Shown here piece by piece: positions 16,818 through 26,043 of a stretch of 64,000 nucleotides of DNA; positions within the stretch are counted from its first letter, which is position 1; each line of letters begins with the position of its first letter. The notes under the pieces are model-generated. The model saw only the letters and a program-made list of their open reading frames with translations, did no database searches and was not told where the DNA came from. This DNA comes from SMWD01 sp964629475. Lineage in GTDB: Bacteria; Pseudomonadota; Gammaproteobacteria; Steroidobacterales; GCA-2729495. Both the position numbers and the translations under genes were made by a program. The stretch lies in the NCBI GenBank assembly GCA_964629475.1, contig CAZVQW010000003.1, positions 1 through 64,000 of the forward strand, written 5' to 3'.

Positions 16818-19235
16818 ATGGCTACCGAAGAAAAGTATGATTCCACTAATATCAAGGTCTTAAAGGGTCTTGATGCTGTCCGAAAACGCCCGGGTATGTA
16901 TATTGGCGACACCGATGACGGCACCGGCCTGCATCACATGGTTTTCGAAGTTGTCGATAACTCAATCGATGAGGCGCTTGCCGGCCACTGTTCTGAAATC
17001 ACGGTGACCATACATCAGGACGAGTCGGTCACGGTCAGCGATGATGGACGCGGCATTCCTGTCGGTCAGCATGCTGAAGAAGGAATGTCCGCGGCCGAAG
17101 TGATCATGACCGTGTTGCATGCCGGTGGTAAATTCGACGATAACTCTTACAAGGTATCGGGTGGCCTGCATGGCGTCGGTGTCTCGGTCGTCAACGCTTT
17201 GTCTGAATCACTTCACCTGATCGTTTTTCGCGAAGGTAATATTCATGAACAGCACTATCAGCTGGGTGATCCGGTTGGTCCTTTGGCTGCAACGGGTAAA
17301 AGCGAGAAAACCGGTACATCGATCCGGTTTAAGCCTAGTGCCGATATTTTCACAAATATCGAGTTTCACTATGACGTTCTGGCAAAACGTCTGCGCGAAT
17401 TATCGTTCCTGAACTCGGGCGTCCGAATTCACCTGGTCGATGAGCGAGAGAACAAAGAGGATATTTTCGAGTTTGAGGGCGGCATCAAAGCATTTGTGCA
17501 GCACCTGAATCGGAATAAAGCGCCCATTCACAGTACTGTCATTAATCTGGAAGCTGAACAGGATGGCGTCGTCATTGAAGCGGCGATGCAATGGAACGAC
17601 GGTTACCAGGAAAATATGTTCTGTTTCACGAATAACATTCCGCAGCGTGATGGTGGGACACACCTGGCCGGATTCCGCAGCGCATTAACGCGCACATTGA
17701 ATACCTATATTGAAAATGAGGCAAAGGCCAAGAAGGATAAATCCAACACAACAGGCGATGATGCCCGTGAAGGCTTAACGGCCGTGTTGTCGGTTAAAGT
17801 CCCGGACCCAAAATTTTCCTCACAGACCAAAGACAAGCTCGTATCATCTGAAATAAAGGGGATTGTCGAATCTACTTTATCCAGTCGCCTCGAAGACTTT
17901 CTGCTGGAAAATCCTCAGGAAGCAAAAACAATCGTTTCGAAAATTGTCGATGCGTCGCGGGCGCGCGAAGCGGCGCGCAAGGCACGCGAAATGACTCGCC
18001 GAAAAGGTGCGTTGGATATTGCCGGACTCCCGGGAAAACTGGCCGACTGTCAGGAGAAAGATCCGGCGTTATCCGAGTTGTTTCTCGTCGAGGGTGATTC
18101 AGCCGGCGGTTCGGCCAAGCAGGGACGTGATCGTCGTACCCAGGCGATCCTGCCGCTGAAAGGTAAAATATTAAACGTTGAGCGCGCGCGTTTCGATAAG
18201 ATGCTTGGTTCTGCCGAGGTCGGTACATTGATTACGGCGCTCGGTTGCGGCATCGGCCGCGAAGATTTCGACCCGGATAAACTGCGGTATCATCGCATCA
18301 TCATCATGACGGACGCGGATGTCGATGGATCGCATATCCGTACGTTGCTGCTGACATTTTTCTATCGTCAGATGCTGCCGCTAATCGAGCGCGGCCATGT
18401 TTATATTGCGCAACCTCCGTTATACAAGGTTAAACGCGGTAAGCAGGAGCATTACGTCAAGGACGACGCAGAATTAAACGAATATCTATTAAATGTCGCC
18501 ATCGAAAAGGCCGCTTTGCATGTCAATAGCGAAGCACCGCCTATTACAGGTCAGGCTTTATCGGGTCTTGCGTCGAAGTATGTCAGTGTAATGAGTATCC
18601 TGGACCGTCTGTCCCGACGACATGATCGTATGCAACTCGAGCAGATGATCTATCTGCCTGCGGTAACCGCGGAAACACACAAAGATGAAAAATTTCTGGG
18701 TGACTGGGCCACGGGCTTACAGGCGGCCTTAAATACCACCATGAATGGTTCGAATGCGAGTTATAAGGTCGAGGTCGTCAAATCCGACGAAGGTGTTACG
18801 GGCTTTCGTGTGCGGCGTAACCAACATGGCGTCGAAGATACCAATGATATTTCAATCCATTTCTTCGATTCGCCGGAGTATGGACACATTGCCGAACTCG
18901 GCAAAGACATCAATGACCTCATTGATAAAGGAGCCTATGTCACGCGTGGTGATCGACAGCACGAGATTTCATCTTTTAAAGAAGCTGTCGAGTGGCTCAT
19001 GGTTGAGGCACGCAAGGGTCAGTTGATCCAGCGGTACAAAGGTCTTGGCGAAATGAATCCGGAACAGCTATGGGATACGACCGTGAACCCGGAGACGCGT
19101 CGATTGATGCAGGTTCGGATTGAGGATGCAGTTGCGGCCGATGAGATTTTTACTACGCTGATGGGAGATCAGGTGGAACCTCGTCGGGAGTTTATCGAGC
19201 ATTATGCGTTGACTGTTGAGAATCTTGATGTTTGA
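16818..19235 (+). CDS. gyrB: DNA gyrase subunit B
   Basis: GyrB supplies the ATPase of gyrase, which introduces negative supercoils. The 805-residue product has the GHKL ATPase N-terminus (RKRPGMYIGDTDDGTGLHH), the TOPRIM signature EGDSAGGSAKQGRD near residue 425, PLKGKILNVE, and the C-terminal QRYKGLGEMNPEQLW. The length equals the usual proteobacterial GyrB. It ends 8 bp from the convergent plsC stop; no hairpin terminator is seen between them. Confidence 0.98.
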   Translation: MATEEKYDSTNIKVLKGLDAVRKRPGMYIGDTDDGTGLHHMVFEVVDNSIDEALAGHCSEITVTIHQDESVTVSDDGRGIPVGQHAEEGMSAAEVIMTVLHAGGKFDDNSYKVSGGLHGVGVSVVNALSESLHLIVFREGNIHEQHYQLGDPVGPLAATGKSEKTGTSIRFKPSADIFTNIEFHYDVLAKRLRELSFLNSGVRIHLVDERENKEDIFEFEGGIKAFVQHLNRNKAPIHSTVINLEAEQDGVVIEAAMQWNDGYQENMFCFTNNIPQRDGGTHLAGFRSALTRTLNTYIENEAKAKKDKSNTTGDDAREGLTAVLSVKVPDPKFSSQTKDKLVSSEIKGIVESTLSSRLEDFLLENPQEAKTIVSKIVDASRAREAARKAREMTRRKGALDIAGLPGKLADCQEKDPALSELFLVEGDSAGGSAKQGRDRRTQAILPLKGKILNVERARFDKMLGSAEVGTLITALGCGIGREDFDPDKLRYHRIIIMTDADVDGSHIRTLLLTFFYRQMLPLIERGHVYIAQPPLYKVKRGKQEHYVKDDAELNEYLLNVAIEKAALHVNSEAPPITGQALSGLASKYVSVMSILDRLSRRHDRMQLEQMIYLPAVTAETHKDEKFLGDWATGLQAALNTTMNGSNASYKVEVVKSDEGVTGFRVRRNQHGVEDTNDISIHFFDSPEYGHIAELGKDINDLIDKGAYVTRGDRQHEISSFKEAVEWLMVEARKGQLIQRYKGLGEMNPEQLWDTTVNPETRRLMQVRIEDAVAADEIFTTLMGDQVEPRREFIEHYALTVENLDV

Positions 19236-19243
19236 TACTTTAC

Positions 19244-19951
19244 TCAACTACGCAACTCAGCAACCTTCCCCTCCATCCAGTCCTGAATCTCCGCATTAAC
19301 CTCACGCGGTTCTCGGCCTGCAGGGTCAACCGGTGGGCCGATGACGAACCGTATTGTGCCGGGCCGTTTGCGCAAGCCGCGTCGCGGCCAATAATAGCCG
19401 GCGTCATGTGCAATCGGCAGGATCACGGTGTTTGCTTCCTGCGCCAACAGAGTTCCGCTGATGCCATAGCGCCGTGTCTCGCCGGCACGCATTCGCGTTC
19501 CCTCTGGAAAAATAACAACCCACAGTCCTTCGGCGAGACGTGCCGTTCCTTGTTTGATTACCTGTATGACCGCGGACCGATGGGCACCGCGGCTGATCGC
19601 AATCGGATTCAGGCAGGCTAATGCCCAGCCGAGAAACGGCGCCCAGATCAACTCGCGTTTCAGCACCCAGGTTTGCCGGGGGACCAGCAGATTCTGTGTG
19701 ATCGTCTCGTAAGCTGACGAATGTTTAATGAACACGACACAATTTGTCTCGGGTATGTTTTCTGCGCCTTCGATAGCGTAGTCAAGCCGGCAAAGCACCT
19801 TGCAGACCCAGGCAATCATGTAAGCCCAGCTGTACCCGACTTTGTAACTCACGTGTCTGCCAAATGGGCGTACCAGAACAACGACGAGAGAGAACGGCAC
19901 AACGCTGACAAACAGGAAGGTGGTAAAAAGTATGGATCCTAAGGTTTGCAT
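19244..19951 (-). CDS. plsC: 1-acyl-sn-glycerol-3-phosphate acyltransferase (PlsC family)
   Basis: This enzyme acylates lysophosphatidic acid to phosphatidic acid at the inner membrane. The 235-residue product has an N-terminal membrane segment and the acyltransferase motifs in order: KHSSAYET (an HX4E variant of the HX4D motif, about residue 76), AISRGAHRSA, and FPEGTRMRAGE (about 148). It is the last gene of the minus-strand glyQ-glyS-gmhB-plsC run; the same order follows gyrB in Pseudomonas. The Asp-to-Glu change in HX4D occurs in some family members, so activity is still likely. Confidence 0.92.
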   Translation of the reverse strand: MQTLGSILFTTFLFVSVVPFSLVVVLVRPFGRHVSYKVGYSWAYMIAWVCKVLCRLDYAIEGAENIPETNCVVFIKHSSAYETITQNLLVPRQTWVLKRELIWAPFLGWALACLNPIAISRGAHRSAVIQVIKQGTARLAEGLWVVIFPEGTRMRAGETRRYGISGTLLAQEANTVILPIAHDAGYYWPRRGLRKRPGTIRFVIGPPVDPAGREPREVNAEIQDWMEGKVAELRS

Positions 19952-19969
19952 TAGTGCTGGTTATACCTG

Positions 19970-20533
19970 TCAAGCCGCCAACTGATCGGCGACGGCTGCA
20001 AGATCGTCAAAAACGTCAACCTGCCGATCAGGCGGAAGTTTTTGTTCGGTATCCAGGCCGTTTCCGGTGCGTACGAGTATCGCCACAGCGCCAATGGCCC
20101 ATGCCGCTTCCAGATCACGTAATGAGTCACCGACAATGATCAGTTCATCCGTATTGTGTCCGTATTTCCGGGCAATCTGTTGCAGCATCCCGGGCTTGGG
20201 TTTCCTGCAATCGCAACCTGCTTCGGGTGTATGCGGGCAATAGTAGATCGCATCGATGTGACCACCGGCAGCATCAATGACAGCCGACATTTTTGCATGA
20301 ATTTTTTCGAGCATCTCGATCGAAAACAATCCACGCCCGACACCCGACTGATTTGATGCCACGACGATTGTGAAGCCTGCCGCGTTGAGTCGCTCGATTG
20401 CCTCGGCGCTGCCTGACAGAGGGATCCATTCATCAGGTGATTTAATAAACTCGGTCGAGTCGCGATTGATGACACCGTCTCGATCCAGCACGATCAGAGG
20501 CCGACTGTTCGTACTTGTCGAAGACTCATTCAC
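19970..20533 (-). CDS. gmhB: D-glycero-beta-D-manno-heptose-1,7-bisphosphate 7-phosphatase
   Basis: GmhB removes the 7-phosphate during ADP-heptose synthesis for the LPS inner core. The 187-residue product has the HAD catalytic motif VLDRDGVINRDS (about 14-25) and the family's zinc-binding segment YYCPHTPEAGCDCRKPKPGM (about 97-116). The third HAD motif is VGDSLRDLEAA. It starts 10 bp after the glyS stop. Confidence 0.92.
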   Translation of the reverse strand: MNESSTSTNSRPLIVLDRDGVINRDSTEFIKSPDEWIPLSGSAEAIERLNAAGFTIVVASNQSGVGRGLFSIEMLEKIHAKMSAVIDAAGGHIDAIYYCPHTPEAGCDCRKPKPGMLQQIARKYGHNTDELIIVGDSLRDLEAAWAIGAVAILVRTGNGLDTEQKLPPDRQVDVFDDLAAVADQLAA

Positions 20534-20543
20534 AGTATCTGTA

Positions 20544-22649
20544 TCAATGTGTTGGAATGCAGGAGATATCCGCTACATCGAGGAACAACTGGCGTAATCG
20601 ACCCAGTGTCGCAAGTCGATTTTGTCGCAGTCGTTCGTCGTCAGACATAACGAGCACTTCGTCGAAGTACGCATCGACCGGTTCCTTCAGTGCCGCCAGC
20701 CGCTCAAGAATACTTGCGTAATTCCGGGATTCGATATCGGTGTGGTGTGAATCTACGATCGTTTCAATCGCCGCAAACAAGGCATGTTCCTGTTCCACTT
20801 CAAAAAGCGCCGGATCTATACGATCGGGACTGTCAGCATCGGCTGATTTCAGGATGTTGGCGATGCGCTTATTGGCACTGGCCAGGCTGTCGGCCTCATC
20901 CAGGGTCATAAACGAGAAGACGGCGACGATTCGCCGGTACAGGTCGAACAGCGATGCCGGATTGCAGATACGGACGGATTCGAAAATTTCCGGTGTGACT
21001 TTGCCGGCCTCGAGAGCCGGGGCGTGACCATCCAGGAAGTAGCCACGTGCGCGGTCGAGCAGGAACGTGTACAGATCATCTTGCAGCGTGGCTTGATCTT
21101 CGCCTCCGGTCGGCTGGGCTGCCAGCGCACGGTCCAGTAACGTCGTGAAATCGATGTCGAGCTCCGCTTCGATCAGGATGCGGACAATGCTCAAGGCCGC
21201 GCGGCGTAATCCGAATGGATCCTTGTTCCCGGTCGGGCGCTTGCCGATCGAAAAGATTCCGGCCAGCGTGTCGAGTCGGTCCGCAACCGCCAGGACCCGG
21301 CCTGTCTCGCTCGTCGGCAATAACCCACCCGCCTGCAGCGGCTGGTATTGCTCTTCGATAGCCCGGGCAACGGCTGTTGGCTCGCCGTCGAGTTCGGCGT
21401 AATAACAGCCGATCCGGCCTTGTAATTTCGGAAACTCGGCAACCATAGAGGTCAACAGATCGGTCTTGGCCAGTTCAGCTGCTCGACGCACGGCTTGTTC
21501 ATCGACACCCGTGGTCGTTGCCAGAGTCATTGCCAGTTCCGCGACCCGGGTCGATTTGTCCAGAATGCTGCCGAGGCTTTTCTCAAATACGACATCCGCG
21601 AGTGCAGCGCGGCGTGACTCCAATGTCGTCTTGCGATCGGTATCCCAGAAGAATGCGGCATCGGCGAGGCGCGGTGCGACAACACGTTCATTGCCTTCGC
21701 GTACTTCGTCGGGATGTATGCTGTCGAGATTGCTCATCGCGATGAAGTTTGGCATCAGTTTGCCGTCCGCATTGCGTAGCGGGAAATAGCGCTGGTGATC
21801 CTGCAGGGTCGCAATCAGTACGTCATCGGGCAGGCGTAGAAATTGTGGATCGAAGCGACCGGTTATCGGCACCGGCCATTCGACGAGTGCCGTCACCTCG
21901 TCAAGGACGGCCGGCTCAAGAATGACGCTGGCTTCGAGCGCGCGCGCGCTGGCCTCGGCCAGCTCGATAATGCGTTGCCGGCGGGTATTGAATGCGGCAA
22001 TCACCTGTCCTTGCTCGTGCAGACTTCGTTCATAGTCGGCGGGTGTTGCCAGTGTGATCGGTGCCGGTGCATGAAAGCGATGGCCACGTGTTGCGGTGCC
22101 TGCAGTGATGCCGAGTATGGTTGTCGGGACGACAACATCGCCGAGCAGCATCACGAGCCAGTGAACAGGACGAACAAATTCGACGTCGGAACTTCCCCAG
22201 CGCATGCGCTTGGGGACCGGTAACGCCGTCAATGCATCGGCGATGATGGTCGGCAGCAGTTCAGCCGTGTCGTGACCGGGTTCTTCGCCACGATAAAGCA
22301 GCCATTCGCCTTTGTCTGTCGTGAATCTTTCGAGGTCGTCCACGGTTACGTTCAGACCATCGGCGAATGCGGTCGCAGCGCGGGTCGGTTTGCCGTCTGC
22401 ATCAAATGCGATGCGTGTCGGCGGGCCGCGCTTCTCAATTTTTTGTGCCGCCTGGTGACACTGCAAGTCGCTGATCAGGATTGCCAGGCGTCGTGGCGTA
22501 GCGAATGAGCGAAGCTCACCCATGGCAAGGCCGGCATCGACGAGTTTCGAGCGCACATGGTCGGCGAAGGCGAGTTCGAGCCGGCGCAAGGCGGTGGGAG
22601 GCAACTCTTCGGTGCCCAGTTCGACCAGGAAATCTGCAGTATTCGCCAT
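20544..22649 (-). CDS. glyS: Glycine-tRNA ligase beta subunit
   Basis: This is the beta subunit of the alpha2beta2 bacterial glycyl-tRNA synthetase, needed for tRNA recognition. I use ATG at 22649, giving 701 residues with the standard start MANTADFLVELGTEELPP; the longer open frame upstream is unlike the family. DNA/RNA-binding and DALR-type regions follow, with YFPLRNADGKLMPNF near 290. It lies 4 bp after the glyQ stop, so the two are translationally linked. Confidence 0.97.
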   Translation of the reverse strand: MANTADFLVELGTEELPPTALRRLELAFADHVRSKLVDAGLAMGELRSFATPRRLAILISDLQCHQAAQKIEKRGPPTRIAFDADGKPTRAATAFADGLNVTVDDLERFTTDKGEWLLYRGEEPGHDTAELLPTIIADALTALPVPKRMRWGSSDVEFVRPVHWLVMLLGDVVVPTTILGITAGTATRGHRFHAPAPITLATPADYERSLHEQGQVIAAFNTRRQRIIELAEASARALEASVILEPAVLDEVTALVEWPVPITGRFDPQFLRLPDDVLIATLQDHQRYFPLRNADGKLMPNFIAMSNLDSIHPDEVREGNERVVAPRLADAAFFWDTDRKTTLESRRAALADVVFEKSLGSILDKSTRVAELAMTLATTTGVDEQAVRRAAELAKTDLLTSMVAEFPKLQGRIGCYYAELDGEPTAVARAIEEQYQPLQAGGLLPTSETGRVLAVADRLDTLAGIFSIGKRPTGNKDPFGLRRAALSIVRILIEAELDIDFTTLLDRALAAQPTGGEDQATLQDDLYTFLLDRARGYFLDGHAPALEAGKVTPEIFESVRICNPASLFDLYRRIVAVFSFMTLDEADSLASANKRIANILKSADADSPDRIDPALFEVEQEHALFAAIETIVDSHHTDIESRNYASILERLAALKEPVDAYFDEVLVMSDDERLRQNRLATLGRLRQLFLDVADISCIPTH

Positions 22650-22653
22650 GATG

Positions 22654-23583
22654 TTATTGATTGTTAGCAGTGGCCGTGCCACTCGTGTTGAGCATCGGGA
22701 AATCGAGCGCCTCGCGGCTCTCGTAATAGGCCTTGGCAACCGCTCGCGCCATCCCCCGGACACGCAGGATATAGGCCTGTCTTGCCGTGACCGAAATTGC
22801 CTTACGGGCATCGAGAAGATTAAAGGTGTGCGAAGCGTCCAGGATTTGTTCGTATGCCGGCAACGTCAGGTGTTGCTCGATCAGTTCGCGGCACAGTCGT
22901 TCGGCGGCATCGAAGCGTTCGAACAGCACGGCTGTATCGGCCACCTCGAAGTTATAGCGTGACATCTCGACTTCGTTTTGATGAAAAACATCGCCGTACG
23001 TGACAATACCGTCCGGCCCTTCGTTCCAGACCAGGTCGTAGATGCTGTCGGCACCCTGCAGGTACAGCGCGATGCGCTCGAGGCCATAGGTGATCTCGCC
23101 GGTTACCGGCTTGCAATCGAGGCCGCCGACCTGCTGAAAATACGTGAATTGAGTGACTTCCATGCCATTGAGCCAGACCTCCCAGCCCAGCCCCCAGGCG
23201 CCGAGTGTCGGTGATTCCCAGTTGTCTTCGACGAAGCGGATGTCGTGAATGAGGGGGTCGAGGCCGAGAGCCTTCAGGGAATCGAGATATAAGTCCTGGA
23301 TATCGAGCGGCGATGGTTTCAGCGTGACCTGAAACTGGTAGTAGTGCTGGAGGCGGAACGGATTGTCGCCGTAGCGCCCGTCGGTTGGTCTGCGGCTCGG
23401 TTGCACGTAGGCCGCGCGCCACGGTTCGGGGCCGATCGAGCGCAGGAAGGTGGCCGCATGAAACGTACCGGCACCCATCGGCATGTCATAGGGCTGCAGC
23501 ACGACACACCCCTGCGCGCCCCAATATTGCTGGAGTGCGAGAATCAGATCCTGAAATGTCATCGGGGTCGTCCGGGTAGTCAC
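22654..23583 (-). CDS. glyQ: Glycine-tRNA ligase alpha subunit
   Basis: This is the catalytic alpha subunit of the tetrameric glycyl-tRNA synthetase. The 309-residue product matches the family throughout, with QQYWGAQGCVVLQPYDMPMG near the N-terminus, FLRSIGPEPW, and GWEVWLNGMEVTQFTYFQQ near 130. It heads the minus-strand run glyQ-glyS-gmhB-plsC and diverges from glnA; the 368-bp gap contains a large hairpin. Confidence 0.97.
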   Translation of the reverse strand: MTTRTTPMTFQDLILALQQYWGAQGCVVLQPYDMPMGAGTFHAATFLRSIGPEPWRAAYVQPSRRPTDGRYGDNPFRLQHYYQFQVTLKPSPLDIQDLYLDSLKALGLDPLIHDIRFVEDNWESPTLGAWGLGWEVWLNGMEVTQFTYFQQVGGLDCKPVTGEITYGLERIALYLQGADSIYDLVWNEGPDGIVTYGDVFHQNEVEMSRYNFEVADTAVLFERFDAAERLCRELIEQHLTLPAYEQILDASHTFNLLDARKAISVTARQAYILRVRGMARAVAKAYYESREALDFPMLNTSGTATANNQ

Positions 23584-23650
23584 GTATTTGCCCTGTTTGC
23601 GCTGGCGCGCAAGTATAGCGTCCTTTCGATAAAGGTTTTAAATGGTGTCC

Positions 23651-23770
23651 AAATAACGGGGTCAGAGTAAAAATGAGTTCGAACCGCAATTTTTAAGCTT
23701 CGGGCTTAATTTCTGGTATCGCGCATTAAAATTGCGGTTCGAACTCATTTTTACTCTGACCCCGTTATTT
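23651..23770. repeat. 43-bp perfect inverted repeat upstream of glyQ and glnA
   Basis: The arms 23651-23693 and 23728-23770 are perfect reverse complements (outer ends AAATAACGGGGTCAGAG) around a 34-bp spacer. The element sits in the glyQ-glnA divergent region, 44 bp upstream of the NtrC-type site. It is too long and too perfect for an ordinary terminator and both flanking genes point away from it. A non-autonomous mobile element, for example one spread by a RAYT-type transposase, is the likely explanation. Confidence 0.75.
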
Positions 23771-23813
23771 CATGCCAGCAGCTGATCAACAAAGGTGCAA
23801 TGATGCGCCGGGG

Positions 23814-23830
23814 TGCACTACAATAGTGCG
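23814..23830. promoter_or_regulatory. Candidate NtrC enhancer site for glnA
   Basis: TGCACTACAATAGTGCG matches the NtrC pattern TGCACY-N5-RGTGCA at all but the last base. It lies about 63 bp upstream of the -24 element of the glnA promoter, a normal enhancer distance. ntrB and ntrC lie downstream in the same cluster. Confidence 0.6.
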
Positions 23831-23892
23831 GCTTCGACAATGAGGCTAAAATAATTACTTTTAAAAACAATCAGTTATAAAGATCAGTCCTG

Positions 23893-23908
23893 TGGCACGG
23901 TTCGTGCA
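23893..23908 (+). promoter_or_regulatory. Sigma-54 promoter of glnA
   Basis: TGGCACGGTTCGTGCA has the invariant GG and GC dinucleotides separated by 10 bases and close fit to TGGCAC-N5-TTGCA. Transcription should begin about 12 bases downstream, some 30 bp before the glnA start at 23952. Confidence 0.82.
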
Positions 23909-23951
23909 AAGAAGACAAGCTGACTCCAAAGAAATCCCCGGAGGGAATGTC

Positions 23952-25361
23952 ATGACAGTCGCTGACGCAATCAGCCTCATTAAAGAGAAGGAAGCCAAGT
24001 TCGTTGACCTGCGCTTCACGGATACCAAGGGTAAGGAACAGCACGTCACGGTGCCGGCAAAGGTCGCCGACGAAGACTTCTTCGAAGAAGGCAAGATGTT
24101 TGACGGTTCGTCGATCTCCGGCTGGAAAGGCATCAACGAGTCCGACATGATCCTGATGCCGGATCCGGAAACTGCGGTACTCGATATATTTACCGACGAT
24201 GCCACCATTAATATTCGTTGCGACGTCGTCGAGCCGACGACCGGCGAAGGATATGAACGCGATCCGCGTTCGACGGCGCGACGCGGTGAGGAATATCTGA
24301 AATCCACGGGCATTGCGGATGTGGCCTATTTCGGCCCGGAAAATGAGTTCTTCATTTTCGATGACGTCCGTTATAACCATGATATGCATCAGACCTTCTA
24401 CAAGGTTGATTCGTCCGAAGGTTCGTGGAACACGGGTACCGATATGCCGGAAAGCAATATCGGTCACCGGCCCGGCGTCAAGGGTGGTTACTTCCCGGTA
24501 CCGCCGGTTGATTCGGGTCATGACATTCGTTCATCGATGTGTCTCGCGCTCGAGGACATGGGCCTGGACGTTGAGGTTCATCATCACGAGGTTGCAACGG
24601 CGGGTCAGGCCGAGATTGGCGTGGGCTTTAATTCGTTGGTCAAAAAGGCTGACGAAGTACAGATCCTGAAATACGTTATTCACAATGTCGCTCATGCGTA
24701 CGGCAAGACGGCAACGTTCATGCCCAAGCCGCTGGTCGGTGATAACGGCAATGGCATGCATGTGCATATGTCGCTGGGCAAGGGTGGCAATAATATTTTC
24801 ACCGGCGATGCCTACGGCGGGCTGTCTGAAACAGCGCTGTATTACATCGGCGGCGTCCTGAAGCATGCCAAAGCACTCAATGCGTTTACAAATGCCAGTA
24901 CTAACGGGTACAAGCGACTCGTGCCCGGATTTGAGGCGCCAACGCTGCTCGCTTATTCGGCCAAGAACCGGTCGGCTTCAATACGTATCCCGTACATTCC
25001 GAATCCGAAGGCGCGCCGTATCGAAGTCCGCTTCCCGGACAGCACGGCAAATCCGTATTTCGCGTTCACGGCCTTGATGATGGCCGGTATCGACGGGATT
25101 CTGAACAAGATCCACCCGGGCGACGCGATGGATAAGGATTTGTACGATCTGCCGCCGGAAGAAGAAGCACAACTGAAGACTGTGGCATTCTCGCTGGACG
25201 AAGCGCTCGATTCCCTCGATGCCGATCGCGAGTTCCTGCTGGCCGGCGAGGTGTTCAGTAACGATCTGATCGATGGCTACATCGCACTGAAGATGGAAGA
25301 AGTCACTCGCTTGCGCATGAGCACGCATCCGGTCGAGTTTGAACTGTATTACAGCCTGTAA
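23952..25361 (+). CDS. glnA: Glutamine synthetase type I
   Basis: GlnA makes glutamine from glutamate, ammonia and ATP. ATG at 23952 follows the strong ribosome-binding site GGAGGGA and gives 469 residues, exactly the usual GSI length. FDGSSISGWKGINESDM, the ATP-binding KPLVGDNGNGMHVHMS and NRSASIRIP are in place. The adenylylation loop DLYDLPPEE has its Tyr at about residue 398, so GlnE-type regulation is expected. The upstream sigma-54 promoter and NtrC-type site, with ntrBC downstream, point to nitrogen-responsive expression. Confidence 0.98.
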   Translation: MTVADAISLIKEKEAKFVDLRFTDTKGKEQHVTVPAKVADEDFFEEGKMFDGSSISGWKGINESDMILMPDPETAVLDIFTDDATINIRCDVVEPTTGEGYERDPRSTARRGEEYLKSTGIADVAYFGPENEFFIFDDVRYNHDMHQTFYKVDSSEGSWNTGTDMPESNIGHRPGVKGGYFPVPPVDSGHDIRSSMCLALEDMGLDVEVHHHEVATAGQAEIGVGFNSLVKKADEVQILKYVIHNVAHAYGKTATFMPKPLVGDNGNGMHVHMSLGKGGNNIFTGDAYGGLSETALYYIGGVLKHAKALNAFTNASTNGYKRLVPGFEAPTLLAYSAKNRSASIRIPYIPNPKARRIEVRFPDSTANPYFAFTALMMAGIDGILNKIHPGDAMDKDLYDLPPEEEAQLKTVAFSLDEALDSLDADREFLLAGEVFSNDLIDGYIALKMEEVTRLRMSTHPVEFELYYSL

Positions 25362-25384
25362 GCTCACGACATAAGTCAGACCAA

Positions 25385-25419
25385 CAGTGCACCGCGCCCA
25401 TAGTGGGTGCGGTGCACTG
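25385..25419. terminator. GC-rich hairpin after glnA
   Basis: A 16-bp stem with one G-U pair (25385-25400 with 25404-25419, outer bases CAGTGCACCGC) and a 3-base loop lies 24 bp after the glnA stop. There is no U-tract, so it may attenuate or stabilise the glnA transcript rather than end it. The embedded TGCACC and GGTGCA resemble NtrC half-sites, but with the wrong spacing. Confidence 0.55.
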
Positions 25420-25450
25420 GATTATTGACCATATGACGCGTTATTCTTAA

Positions 25451-26017
25451 ATGATGATGCGTGCTTCGATTTTGATATTGCTGTTCGGCTGGTCCGTCGT
25501 TACCGCAGCCGCGGAAGTCTATCGCTGGGTGGATGAAACCGGCCAGGTGCATTTTTCGGATGTTCCGCATGAAGGCGCTGAATCGGTTACGTTGCCGGAG
25601 GCACAAACGTTCTCGACGCCGGTGCAGCCCCAGGTACAGCGTACGGTGGAAGACGGGCAGGACGCCGGGCAAGAAGAAGCCGGCTACAGCTCCGTCAGAA
25701 TAACCAACCCAAAGCCCGGGGAAGTGTTGTGGAGTACCGGCGGTCTGGTGAACGTATCGGTCAGTACGCAACCGAAATTACGTCGCGACCACATCCTGAT
25801 AATCTATCTGGATGGTCAGGAGGTTGATAGCCTGACCGGCCCGAAGCGGCAGACAGGACTGACTAACGTGTTTCGTGGTGAGCATACGCTGCGAACAGAC
25901 ATTCGCGACCGCGAAGGTCGCGTCTTTGCTGAGAGTGATTCGGTGGCGTTCACGGTAAAGCAGACATCAATTCAAAATCCAAACAACCCGAACATAGCAA
26001 GACCGACTCCCCGTTAA
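25451..26017 (+). CDS. DUF4124 domain-containing exported protein
   Basis: A 188-residue protein with an N-terminal signal peptide (about 1-21, ending SVVTAAAEVY) followed at once by the DUF4124 motif EVYRWVDETGQVHFSDVPH. The second half (about 80-175) is a small beta-rich domain (VRITNPKPGEVLWSTGG; YLDGQEVDSL; NVFRGEHTLRTDIRDREGR) resembling an Ig-like fold. A gene of this kind often stands between glnA and ntrB in gammaproteobacteria. Its biochemical role is unknown; location in the periplasm is likely. The first of three consecutive ATG codons is used. Confidence 0.8.
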   Translation: MMMRASILILLFGWSVVTAAAEVYRWVDETGQVHFSDVPHEGAESVTLPEAQTFSTPVQPQVQRTVEDGQDAGQEEAGYSSVRITNPKPGEVLWSTGGLVNVSVSTQPKLRRDHILIIYLDGQEVDSLTGPKRQTGLTNVFRGEHTLRTDIRDREGRVFAESDSVAFTVKQTSIQNPNNPNIARPTPR

Positions 26018-26043
26018 AGGCGCGAGCCGATGGCCGGTCGGCG

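Noticed and set aside
25385..25419. NtrC enhancer site after glnA
   Set aside because: TGCACC and GGTGCA are present but about 17 bases apart instead of 5; a transcript hairpin explains the symmetry better.
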